From NCBI GenBank assembly GCA_002286855.1, contig NRSV01000043.1:1-64000 (forward strand): a DNA stretch of 64,000 nt, written 5' to 3'. Positions within the stretch are counted from its first letter, which is position 1. Every line of letters starts with the position of its first letter. Of the stretch, positions 1 through 10,056 are shown in pieces. The notes under the pieces were generated by a model, which was not told the DNA's origin, did no database searches, and saw only the letters and a list, made by a program, of their open reading frames with translations. Source of the stretch: Bipolaris cookei. Its lineage: Eukaryota; Ascomycota; Dothideomycetes; Pleosporales; Pleosporaceae. Both the position numbers and the translations under genes were made by a program.

Positions 1-280
1 GCCGCAGCGAGCGAGGGCTGTCTTGGCGTTTGGATGGGGTGCTGTTGTAGCAGGCAAGGGCTACCTTAGCGTTTGGATATTTGCTAGTACAGTTCACAAC
101 TACTGTTCTAGCGTTTTGGTATGGTGCCGCAGCGAGCGAGAGCTGTCTTGGCGTTCGGATGGGGTGCTATTGTAGCAGGCAGAGGCTACCTTAGCGTTTG
201 GTATGGGGTGCCGCAGCGAGCGAGGGCTGTCTTGGCGTTTGGATAGAGTGCCTGGCGAGCAAAGACTAGCCTGGCGTTTA
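1..280. repeat. Tandem array of ~41 bp GC-rich monomers
   Basis: Seven degenerate units can be laid out at 1-40, 41-82, 83-125, 126-165, 166-209, 210-249 and 250-280. Most end in GCGTTTGG followed by ATGG or TATGG. Units 1, 4 and 6 begin GCCGCAGCGAGCGAG; units 2 and 5 begin GCTRTTGTAGCAGGC, so the array has an A-B type higher-order pattern. The same A unit recurs once at 18279-18322 at one end of an insertion, so this array is probably part of a dispersed mobile element cut by the window edge rather than a simple satellite. Confidence 0.8.
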
Positions 281-777
281 AATGGGTTTTATTTTTATTG
301 GTGTTTTTCGATTGTTTTTGTTTTCGTATGGTAGTCTTTCTATTAGTCATCAGGGCGATCCGTGCGTTCTCGAAGATTTTCGCATTTTGAACACGTCGCG
401 GGAAAATCGACAATACCCCCTCTAGCACCTCAACGAGAGGGCTGCACACGTTAGAGGTGGCGTTAATCGATTTCCCACGACGTGTTACCCCTATATCCGA
501 TAGAAAATTGACGAGTTTCGATGAAAAAATTCAGCTTAAAAGTTGGTGTGTGTGAGAGTTTCTGCCATAGAGGAAGGGGCGTTTGGAGCTTTCGCGGTCC
601 AACGTACTCTCAAAAGAAACTAAAAGTTGTCAGCACCTTATCGTGCTTGGCAAATATGTGGGGTGATTTTCGACTCAAAATGCCACTCCTGATTTTTCGT
701 AAATTCGAGTCTTTTCGCGGTGTTTGTTATGTACTGTCTTCTTCTGCTTCTCAATTTTCAAGTTGTAAGTAAGTATT
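281..777. other. No recognisable gene
   Basis: AT-rich stretch between the tandem array and the first solo LTR. Short open frames exist on both strands but show no recognisable domain or splice structure. Probably decayed repeat sequence. Confidence 0.5.
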
Positions 778-1004
778 TGTTGAAATGAAGTCCCTCTGGT
801 AGTATGACTACCGTAGATAATAGAGTGGGAGGAGGGACAAGGTAGGGTGGCTACAACGTATTGTCTTGACTGTTGTGTATCTAACTACCATTCTCACCCT
901 TTTGTGGTTGGAGCTATGACCAACTGGACAGTGCCTACCACAACGGGATGTCACGTGACCCCCAAGGACCTTTGACCCTGGACTGAACTCATATATTCTC
1001 AACA
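778..1004 (+). mobile_element. Solo LTR, family 1, copy a
   Basis: The element starts TGTTGAAATGAAG and ends CATATATTCTCAACA, i.e. TG...CA termini. It is flanked by GTATT at 773-777 and ATATT at 1005-1009, a 5-bp target duplication with one G/A difference. Nearly the whole sequence is repeated in reverse orientation at 57738-57966, and a diverged relative lies at 2753-2993. No internal retroelement coding region adjoins it, so it is a solo LTR. The 107-codon open frame on the minus strand inside it is incidental. Confidence 0.85.
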
Positions 1005-2421
1005 ATATTGAAGTATCAAATTTATTGTGATACCCATGCGTGCCAGAGGTGAGCAAGCAGATACAACGGTATATATACTGTAAAGAGATGGGTAGCAAAT
1101 TTCGTGCCGTAGAGAAGAAAAGTTGCTGCAAAGAAAATTTAGTGCGAGATTTAGTTAGTTATCATTAGAGAAAACTTATAAATTCCTCGGTGCTATCCTA
1201 TCCGTTTTGACCTAGCTAGTTGTATATAGCGTTATTTAATTGTATGCAGGCTAGATACAACAATGTAGATTCTTCTGAGCTTCTGTAAAGGGGCATAGAT
1301 TAGTGCTGCGACGTACTTGCTTGCTACTCTTGGTACTCAGACTGACAATACATCTGATTAGCTCGATTCTTACATGAGTCATCTCGTGACTTCACGCCTA
1401 TAAATAAGCGTGTGTTAGAGTAAAAGGTAAACTTAGCGCAGTTTGCAAAGACTTACTACTACAACTTCGAGTATTTGGAAATATCTTGTGTCAACCTAAT
1501 TAGAAGTATCTAAATATGCTTATAGCCTGGAGACCCGAGATAACTTTCCAAGATATCATCAAAAACAATAGCCATTGTCGCCAGAGAGAGAAGGAGAGGT
1601 ATCAAGGCAGAGTATTTAATAACAAAGGTCGTGTCAGGAAACGGATTACCGGAAACCATCAGCATGATATACATGAAATTGAGGGAAGCTTAGAAGTGCA
1701 AAGGCAGCTACTGTTAAAATTAGCAGAGCGAGAGAATACAATGATAGAAAAACCTGAAATGAGGAGAGCATCCTTGGTCGAAAGTCTGGAGAGCTTGAAA
1801 GCAGACACAGTTCAAGCAATACAAAACACATGGAACCAAAATAGTGGATCTATAACTAAAGGGCGGTCATTGTATACTTTCTAGTATTCTCAGCAAAAGG
1901 GTATCATAGCTTTGCTATCTCATATTATTCCTTGCATAACGGGACGCATTTTATCCAGACTTTCGGCAAGAGCTGTAGAGAGATAGGACATAATGCGTTT
2001 CACATGAGCGAGGCTCCACTTGTGCATGTCATCAAACCTACTGAGCATGAGAGCTCTCATGCGAACCTCCTCAGACCTTATTCGATATGCCGAAGGGGGA
2101 CCAGTCCTTCAAAACGTGGGGCGATAGTGGGCGAGGCCGTCTGGTAATCTGTAAGTATGTAGTGGCACCAACTGTAGCATGCCGGGTGTCTGTGAGGTGG
2201 CTCGCTTGAGAGATGAGACCGTTCAGTTTGAGGGCTCGTCGATGTGGGACGTTGCAGACATTGTCGGATGGTAATTGGTTAGCCAGGAAGTCTATCGGCG
2301 ATTTTGTATGTACGTAATGTAACTATGATGCTGAATGTGGTGTCTGGGCTCCGCCGTCACGTCTTGCGCTGCTGTTTTGTGACTAGATGGATGTCGCTGC
2401 ATTTGGTGGACGTACTATATT
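1005..2421. other. No recognisable gene; one weak open frame
   Basis: Low-GC sequence between two LTR types. One plus-strand open frame at 1516-1884 (122 codons, charged, coiled-coil-like residues in the middle) is the longest; I do not recognise it and its base composition matches the flanking decayed sequence. Confidence 0.4.
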
Positions 2422-2752
2422 TGTTACAAGTAACAGGAAATTTCTCTTCTTGACTGAAGACGAGAAGGCGGCAAGCCGAGGGACGTCCACGTCAAAAGGT
2501 AATGATCGCCGCGGGGTGGTGATCACGTGATTACCATCACGCCAAGACCAACTATCAGGCGCTAATGCCTGATGGCAGAAAATATGTGATGGCAACCATC
2601 AGAAACATCAGGCATGACAGGGATTAGGTCCTGATGGCAGTGATGGCAGGACTGGAAGCAATGAGGATATAAGAATGGATGGATTTCATTATTACTCTCG
2701 TTGTGGTCAACTCTAATAAGTTCTTCTCTTGCCCAGATTGGTACTTAGTTAT
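2422..2752 (+). mobile_element. LTR-like repeat, family 2, copy a
   Basis: Begins TGTTACAAGTAACA. It shares three blocks with 58350-58640 in the same order: the start, a GATCACGTGAYT...CATCACGCCAAGA block, and a block ending GGACTGGAAGCAATGAGG-ATATAAG-ATGGATGG (2648-2684), which contains a TATA-like promoter core. Copy a contains extra internal copies of a CATCAGG/CCTGATGG motif missing from the other copy. The 3' end is not defined: the family 1 LTR begins at 2753, so this copy may be truncated by that insertion. No target duplication was found. Confidence 0.6.
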
Positions 2753-2993
2753 TGTTGAGAATATGCGAGTCTAGTCTAGGTTGGTAGAAGAAAGTTCAGA
2801 GCCTGGGCGAGAAAATGGCGCCACGCGGTGGCCAGTGCTGCGCGTGTGCACACAATACATGTTGCCACGTACGCATAGTAGATAGAGAATAACACAGTGG
2901 ATATTCCGAATAGTAGACGTTAGAATTACCCACCTTGCCACTCCGACTTAGTTACCTATAGTAGTCATACTACTAAAGGACCTAATTCTAACA
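2753..2993 (-). mobile_element. Solo LTR, family 1, copy b (diverged)
   Basis: On the minus strand it begins TGTTAGAATTAGGTCC and ends GCATATTCTCAACA, the same start and end pattern as the copies at 778-1004 and 57738-57966. The first ~80 bases align with those copies (shared TAGTAGTATGA and AAGGTRGG); the middle is different, so this is a related subfamily. No matching 5-bp duplication was seen at its two ends. Confidence 0.65.
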
Positions 2994-3148
2994 ACCCCAT
3001 TATAAANCGCGTACGCATAGTAGATAGAGAATAACACAGTGGATATTCCGAATAGTAGACGTTAGAATTACCCACCTTGTCACTCCGACTTAGTTACCTA
3101 TAGTAGTCATACTACTAAAGGACCTAATTCTAACAACCCCATTATAAA
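2868..3148. repeat. 139-bp direct duplication with one N at the joint
   Basis: The blocks 2868-3006 and 3010-3148 are identical except for one base (C versus T in TTGCCACTCC / TTGTCACTCC). The only ambiguous base, N, is at 3007 exactly between them. The duplicated block includes part of the LTR plus 13 bases of flank, so it is not an LTR pair. An assembly join of two overlapping contig ends is the simplest explanation; a real short tandem duplication is possible. Confidence 0.9.
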
Positions 3149-3360
3149 CAACCAAAAAAGAGGGAGATGAGGTTTTAGTGGTAGAATAGATGTAGCTACT
3201 TTAATAATTATTTAGGGGGATAGATGGAGTGCGATATATGAGGTCCGGCTATGATTTTTCCTAATCCTAGTCTCGACCAAGGCGAGAACAGCTAGGGGCG
3301 ACAGTCTATCAGGTTATTTTATTTGATTCTTATAGCAAATATTTTATCGTAGGGCATTGG

Positions 3361-4287
3361 TTATACGCTTTCGCGTGCCTGGACCTCCCAGAGTAGAAAT
3401 CGAATATTATCCAAGTGCTCTTTGTCGTTATAGTAATTGCTATAAATAGCGTGGTCCAGCAATAGCCTTACGAAATGGTCATCTTGTCGTCTGATGAACT
3501 GGCAAAAGTCGACATTATCCCTCTCTAATATGAATTTGACAAAGCATCTATTCATGAAAAAGTGCGATCCTTGGGTAATGGCCTCAATGTCTTTCATAGA
3601 GGGGCTGATGACAGACGAGAGAAGGTTGGAGAGGGCGACCGTGGTTGCAGAATCGCTGAGGGCTGCAAGATAGGCAAATACGGTCGTGATGCCTTGGACG
3701 GCAAACGAGCGCCTTATTTCATCCTCTCGATCTTGACTCGTTCGAATGTCTGCAAGGACAATTAAGGTGCGGTTCTGGAGACGTTTGGTGTCGATATGAT
3801 AGGTGGTGCTGGCGGGCGGACCGACCCGAGCTAGTTCTGCCGAGAGACCCGCATGGTGAAAGTCGAGTTTGAGAGCGGGAATGGCATTATTCGCTACCAG
3901 ATGGCGATTGAGGTAAGCAACAAAATGGTCGCGCAGGCTGTGAGTGGCTGTAGGAACTTGCTCAGATAGGACGGCAACGGCGAAGTCGTCTATCGGGCTG
4001 GGGATAGTGGGAATATAGGCCTTGGCGAGGTCCGTGCCGAGGCGATGGGCCAATCGATCGTCGCCAAAGATATAGCGCTGGTAGTCCTTGAGAGAGAAGG
4101 GAAATCTCAGCTCACCGTTGGCGACGATGCTGTGAAGCGAGAAGACATCTTGAACCATTGGGGCTGGGCCAGGTCCTCTGATGCTAGAAGACGAGATTTC
4201 GCAGGTGCAGAGAGACCGTGGCCAGACATTTGAAGGTCGGCTCATGGCCAGATTAGCGGCAAGAATCGTCTGGAATCGAGATGCCAA
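3361..4287 (-). CDS. PRTase-like protein with degenerate PRPP loop
   Basis: Single open frame of 308 codons. The first ATG is at 4287; later in-frame ATGs (residues 15 and 44) are equally plausible and the conserved-looking part begins near residue 44 (VFSLHSIVANGELRF). From about residue 110 the pattern resembles a family of phosphoribosyltransferase-like domains known mainly from bacteria: a helix with DHFVAYLNRHL, then a strand TLIVLADIR followed by TSQDRE. In active members this strand reads like DDIR-TGSHE; here the first acidic residue and the glycine are missing, so PRPP binding is doubtful. I cannot tell the substrate. The family assignment is from motif memory and tentative. No intron is needed. 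The gene stands alone between the repeat-rich window edge and the P450. Confidence 0.6.
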   Translation of the reverse strand: MASRFQTILAANLAMSRPSNVWPRSLCTCEISSSSIRGPGPAPMVQDVFSLHSIVANGELRFPFSLKDYQRYIFGDDRLAHRLGTDLAKAYIPTIPSPIDDFAVAVLSEQVPTATHSLRDHFVAYLNRHLVANNAIPALKLDFHHAGLSAELARVGPPASTTYHIDTKRLQNRTLIVLADIRTSQDREDEIRRSFAVQGITTVFAYLAALSDSATTVALSNLLSSVISPSMKDIEAITQGSHFFMNRCFVKFILERDNVDFCQFIRRQDDHFVRLLLDHAIYSNYYNDKEHLDNIRFLLWEVQARESV

Positions 4288-5370
4288 GAGGGGGGCTGTG
4301 CAACGCCAGCCTTTTTATCGATGTCGACGATGGCTCCCTACCATGTACTGTATGTGCATGTGTGTACTTAAATGCCTCAATCCACGTCATGGGGACGTCC
4401 AATGTCAAAGACGGCTGGACACATCCCAGACAGTATCGCACAATCACCCCTCTGGACCATTTGCCGATCGAAGCTGGATGCCGGAGACGCCAAACGCGCA
4501 TGCCGCGTCTCGGAACATGTTTCCTATTGCCATGAGAATCTGCATCTGGACCACGACAAATTCTAGATGGCGTAAACGGCTTCTTCACGCGCGATGTGGC
4601 AGGTTATTGCAATTACAGCAGAGACGTCAATTGCTCAACAAGGTCAACGGCACGTTCCAACTCTGCATCTTGAATTTTGTTACAATGAACCCTACATAAC
4701 AATCCAAGGAAAGGCTTGCTGCATATACGTGCAGAGAACACAAAGCTTGGCGAGTAGTCGGATAAGTTCATCAACCACCTTTGATTTCGTATAGCTCACG
4801 TGACTGGGTATACCAATTGACGGGTCACGTGAGCGCAGAATGTGCAACATCACTCTACCCGCATAGCAAGAATATGGCCACTGCATACGGAATCACTGTA
4901 CACCAGTCACACTATTTTAATACGCCTGAGCCTCTGCCAGTGGCTGTATCAAAAACGACAATGACCTTGGCAGATGGGCCTCCGCTCCACTGGTGGCACG
5001 ATGTTGCACCAGTCAGGATCTTATTGTTCATAATGGTCCTTGGTCGATCACTGCGAATAACTTGCAGAACACTGCTTGGTATGATTTTGTGGCGTCAAGG
5101 ATCACTCCCCTACCTTCGCATCCAACGCTGCCGTTTCTCCATTGCCAAGAAGCCTGCCGGAAAAGCGCCAACTGGCAAATTGATAGCTCCTGCCTCCTTC
5201 ACTTACTCTACTACATAAACTGCTCTGGTTCCAGCACGCTATGCACTCTTCCACAATTACGGCTTCAACTTACCGTCCGTACAAGGACCAAATGTTGCTT
5301 ATTTAATCCATCAACACATCCAGTACAGTGGTGGTAGCCTCCTCCGCGCCGGCACGACCTAAGTATTTCC
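4288..5370. other. Intergenic, no recognisable gene
   Basis: Several overlapping open frames of 60-170 codons occur on both strands, but none shows a domain, splice structure or a codon pattern better than its alternative frames. It holds the upstream region of the PRTase-like gene and the downstream region of the P450. Confidence 0.5.
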
Positions 5371-6987
5371 CTACTCTACAGCGATGCGAACAGAAATTGA
5401 CCCCTTGGTTGTCTGTGCCACAATCAAATCGTGGTCATACGAAATGTCATCCTTGACTGTATTGACCAGTTTGGCCCTTGGAAGAACATCCAGCACCATA
5501 TATGCGCACATGATGTAAAGCTCACAGTATGCCAGCTGTTCACCAATGCAGGCGCGACTGCCTTTTCCAAATGCAATCAGCTTCTTCTGCAGTGTATAGT
5601 TCTGCGTACCATCCTCTAGTAGCCAGCGTTCAGGAAGGAATTCGTCTGGGTCGGGGAAAAGCTCAGTATTCCAGTGGTTGATCATGGATGTCATGCCAAT
5701 GGGTGTGCCCCGAGGAATCACAAAATCCGTTTTGCCGTCTGCCGAAATGTAGTGCAAGTCTTCTTCACGCGCAATTCTAGCCGACCGATGCGATACACCA
5801 GGCATCATGCGCAGACACTCCTGCAACACGGCCCAGAAATAAGGAACCTTTTCAAGCTCAACCCATTTCAGATTTTGTGTATCAATACCGGCTTGTGTAA
5901 GGTCGGATGCCAGCCTTTGGTTAATCTCTGGCTTGGCGAGGGCCCAGTAGGTAAAGACGGTGAGAATGGCCTAAAACGAGGTTAGTTGTGTTGCGTTTGC
6001 GATAAGCTTCTCAACCCTAATTTAACTTACAGCAGTTGTTTCAGTACCTGCAAGCAGGAAATTAAAGCCCTCGCCGTTGTACCGGTATTTCTCTTCTTCC
6101 GACATGGACTTGTCTTTGCCCATGACTTCGGCAAAAACACGTCCGTTATCGGGATTTTTCAGCGCCTGCGCGATGTACTGTGGAATTGTCACATTCATGA
6201 CCTTCATGACTGCCTTGATATCTTCGCCCAGATAGTCAGCCATGAAGGGAAGTACTTGGGCCATCTTGCGGCCCAAGGCATTGTGGCGCATCATGTAGGC
6301 ACTCTTGAAGAACGACTTGACCCATGTGGCGAAGTTGGGCTCCCAACCTTCCTGCGCCACAAACCCCATGGGCTCACCAAAAGCATACTGAGAGATGACG
6401 TCGGCTGTGTAGCAGTTGAATGCTTCCTTGACATCGAATACACCCTTGCCGGCGGACCTGAGCATCTTCTTTGCGACCATGGATGCGAATTCGTGCACCT
6501 CGCCTTCTAGCTTCAGCATCTGCTGACGCGAGAAGAATTTGTTCAGCGGCGCCCTTCGCGCACGATGCATATCGTGGTTTACCGTGGAGAACCCAGTCAC
6601 CGAGACAGGGCCGGCCCCACCAGTGTTCAGTTGGTGCTGCCATTTGTCTCGAACATGTCCCGGTCCAGCGTAGATCTCTTCTGTGAAGGCGGGGTCGGAG
6701 CAGTGTAGTTCGTCGGGGTTGATGCGCACAATAGGGCCGTACTTCTCGTGCATACGTGAGATGACTTTACCATAGCGCCCAACAAGCCACCAGTCGTAGT
6801 AGGCTTCGTAGAGGTAGGATGCAGTAGCAATCTTTGGGCCTGGAAATCGAGATAGGGGGTGAAGAGGCGAGATGTTGTAAAGCGCGGTCGCGATTCGATA
6901 GCCGATCCAAGCAACAATCAGCCAAATGACGTTCGCAAAAGAGAAGACTGACGTCTGGCTTTGGGCCGCGCCGGATTGCTCGTCCAT
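5371..6987 (-). CDS. Cytochrome P450 monooxygenase
   Basis: Two exons: 6031-6987 and 5371-5970, joined by a 60-bp intron (GTAAGT, AACTAAC branch, TTTTAG). The 518-residue product has an N-terminal membrane anchor (about residues 18-38, VIWLIVAWIGY), a proline hinge (LSRFPGP), an I-helix AGTETT (about 313-318), an ExxR (E370-R373), a PERW motif and the haem loop FGKGSRACIG with Cys460. The N-terminal half (YYDWWLVGRYGKV, HEKYGPIVRINP) resembles the trichodiene-oxygenase-like group of fungal P450s. It would sit in the ER membrane and hydroxylate a small lipophilic compound with a P450 reductase as electron donor. Start chosen at 6987 (M before DEQSG); an ATG 14 codons upstream is in frame. No other secondary metabolism enzyme is adjacent, so the substrate is unknown. 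Confidence 0.93.
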
Positions 6988-8256
6988 GGGGATGTTCTTG
7001 GGTGACTTAACGACACCCAGCCTGCACAATAAGGGGAGCAGATGCAGGACGATGTTTTGGCGAGGTCGACTCCTATATTATGAATGCTCTTGTTTAACGC
7101 TTACATATGCTACATCAGGGCCAATCCCTCCTCCTCGTGGTCAGTGGCTATTTTTTTTTACCAATCAACCCTTGGCGATAAGAGGAGTAGCGCGCATTCT
7201 TCAAATATTTTGCATTTTAGTCTGCTCCACTTTAGTTCCACAATTGGCCTTCCCATCATTGGTGTCTCAAGTCCCTGCCGTGCCACATGGGGAGAGCGTT
7301 GCACTATGCGGGTGGAGCTGCACCCACTTCCGCCACGGCAAAGCTACCAAATACGAGGCTCAAGTCAATGGCCTTGAGATTTACTTGACAGCTCCATCGA
7401 GTCCCCCCTCCCTTGTCCCACATGTTCTTGGATGTAGCCGAGAAATCACCTCGCCGACTAAATCCTGACAAATCTTGCAGACCATGGACTTGGCGAAAGA
7501 GAAGAGAAGATGCAAAGTAGGTATCTCTAGTTTGGGGGTTCGAATACTCCTTTGGGCTCCCCTGTGTCCAAAACAAGGCGGGAGATGACTGCCGACCCCT
7601 AGTCGAGTGGAGCCCGATTGATTTTATTCCCCTAAATGCAGGCGCTGCGGGTTACGGTTAATGCGTACGGTATGCAATCTTGGCATTGTGGATTGGTGCC
7701 TGGCTTAGAAGATTTCAGCGTTGCGAGCAGCCTCGTCTTGCCTACTTCGAGTCACTCACATGGACTTGGCCTGACTTGACCTCATAGTCTAATATCGTGG
7801 AACGAACCGAGATAGGCGGCTCTACTTCGCTTGGATTGAGATCGCCAATGCGTTTGTTCCAGGCGATTGCGCTTGTTAGGTTGTGGATGACCCGAAAGCA
7901 ACTGAACGGCAATCATCCCGTTCTCCTGTCGACAATGGTGGCAACGATTTTGCGCGACATACCCACTATTTACTTTGACAGGCAAGGGAACGCTATCGGC
8001 CCGTTGCTTCCTTTGCGCTACCGGTCCGTGTTGTCATGTTCCGAATCCTTCAAGCGACGACAGGAGACGACAGCATGGATCAGACTTTTAACACTTTTCC
8101 ATTGCTCACAACATGTTGTTCCTTTTCTTCACTGCTTTTTCGTCCATTCAGTCAATTACCACGGGCTCCACTGGCTTCATTCGGTGTCTTGTTTAATATT
8201 GTTGCCTTCCTGTGACGCGACTCTGTCAGATCTGTGCGTCACGGTCACCGGACAAG
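6988..8256. other. Divergent intergenic region
   Basis: Shared upstream region of the P450 (minus) and the rhodopsin-type gene (plus). Short open frames only; no recognisable gene. Confidence 0.5.
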
Positions 8257-9624
8257 ATGACAGAGGTGATTGATATACCGATGGTGAGAAGCGGCCGCGA
8301 CTCGCTGATAGCAATGTCATGTTTGTGGTTGCTCGCTGCGGCAACAGTTGTTTTCCGCATCTATGGACGCGTAAAAGGACCCGGATTGTCACTGGATGAC
8401 ATCTTTGCGGGTATTGCCATGGTATGCAGCAAGTCTATAATGGCCATTAGAGCTTCGGCTGACTTAATTCAAGGTTCTAGCCACAAGCACAATTGGCCTC
8501 AATGCCGAAGGTGAGAAAGTCTTGTTCAACAGGCATCGACAGTATGACTGATATACTATCAAGTCTTTACCAGTGGCGTGGGCTATGATTTTGACCCAAA
8601 CAACGCAGAAATGTTTCCCAAGCGTGAGTTGCGTGCAGCATGGATATGACAATACATTAGCTAATCCCAATATACAGTTATGAACAACCTCCCACATATC
8701 ATGCAATTGACCTTCGCCTACACTTTGATATACATTTGGTGCTTGGCCGCTCTCAAGCTTTCTCAACTTGCTCTTTACCAGCGCGTATTTGCGCTTCAAC
8801 TTCGCATTGCGGTATACATTGTTGCCGGTATCGTAGTAGCCTGGGCCATCATCTTCAACTTTGTCTTCTTATTTCTATGCGACCCCATTTCCCAGCAATG
8901 GACTGTAGAAAGAGTCGGACACTGCTTGGACCAGATGCTCTTGCTCAAGTTTTTGATTATAACAAATATGATAACGGATCTCATGATTGTAGCTCTACCA
9001 ATCCGGGCTGTTTGGCAGCTGCAGATGCGAAAGACTGAGAAGTTCGCTGTATTGGCTTGTTTTGGGCTGGGTTTGGCTTGCGTATTCATTGGCATTGCTC
9101 GCTTTGTGCTCATTTACACAATTGGTAAGTTGGAATTCTGCTTTTCCATTAGTGATATAACATACTGACAGATTCTAGATCTCATTGGCAACCTCACGGG
9201 AACTTCAGGCACTACGTTCATGTTGTGCACTGTCGAGTTAATGCTGGCTGGTCTGTGTATCAATATTCCCATGCTACGGCCTTTCTATCTACGATGGCGC
9301 TCACATTACAAGAGCTCATCGATGAGCAATAGTGGTATCAAGAACGGGGCCAAGAGATCGAATACTGGAGGGTTGGGTGGGTCACAACAACAGCGGCCGG
9401 GCCACTATACACAGTGGATGGAGTTGGTAAGTTGGACCGCATTTGCATGCCTCCGCATGCGAGATGAGAGTAGTATAAGGGCTAATGACTTGAAGCATGA
9501 CAAGGATACCGTAAATGCTACCGTCACCGGTGACGATGCAAGTTCAGAGAGGAAACTCACAGCAGATCCCATGCCGTTTGATGCGATCCAGGTGTCCAAA
9601 AACTTTACCATTACACGGGATTGA
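8257..9624 (+). CDS. Fungal rhodopsin-type seven-helix membrane protein
   Basis: Exons by splice signals and phase: 8257-8421, 8474-8510, 8564-8623, 8678-9124, 9179-9426, 9496-9624, giving 361 residues. Introns are 52, 53, 54, 54 and 69 bp; the last starts GTAAGT, has a GCTAATGAC branch and is a multiple of three without a stop, so retaining it would add 23 residues. Seven hydrophobic helices are visible, starting at DSLIAMSCLW and ending at LAGLCINIP. The segments LSLDDIF, SGVGYDFDP, YIWCLAALKLSQLALYQRVF and WTVERVGHC(L) match the fungal integral membrane family often called PTH11-like or fungal rhodopsin domain (PF20684). Members are candidate receptors or membrane sensors; ligand unknown. 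Cytoplasmic tail rich in Ser/Asn. Confidence 0.85.
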
Positions 9625-10056
9625 ACAAGGGTTTGTCTCCAAATTTCCGGCGTAGTTTTCACATGAAAGCGAGACTATTGTCATCACACCTTAAGATACA
9701 AACCTTTATGATCGCCTTTCTCAGCATTATACCCACATTGTCCGCTCGTAAGAAAATACGATGTTTGGCAAGGTCTGGAAATGATGACTCGAAAAGCTTT
9801 ATACCCAACACACAGGGCTGCCAGTTTTTCTGCGGCTTCTGAGTGCTGCAAGCCCAGATAATGAGCCGCACCCAAGGAGCAGAATAATGATGCAAGTTTT
9901 GGCCACGGCTGATGCCACCCGTCGAGATGAAGTAGAAGATAATACGCAATACCGAAAGATCATGAGTCACAACATCTCCGTCTACCAAGTCAACCCTCAT
10001 ATTTCGTGTTCTCCCAGGGCCCCGAAGCCATACACGGGACTTGTTCTCATCCAACT
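9625..10056. other. Convergent intergenic region
   Basis: Lies between the 3' ends of the rhodopsin-type gene and the GH43 gene. No gene recognised. Confidence 0.5.

Noticed and set aside
186..449. 87-codon minus-strand frame
   Set aside because: It starts in decayed sequence and runs into the tandem monomer array; no domain.
808..1131. 107-codon minus-strand frame as a gene
   Set aside because: It lies almost wholly inside the solo LTR at 778-1004 and has no domain.
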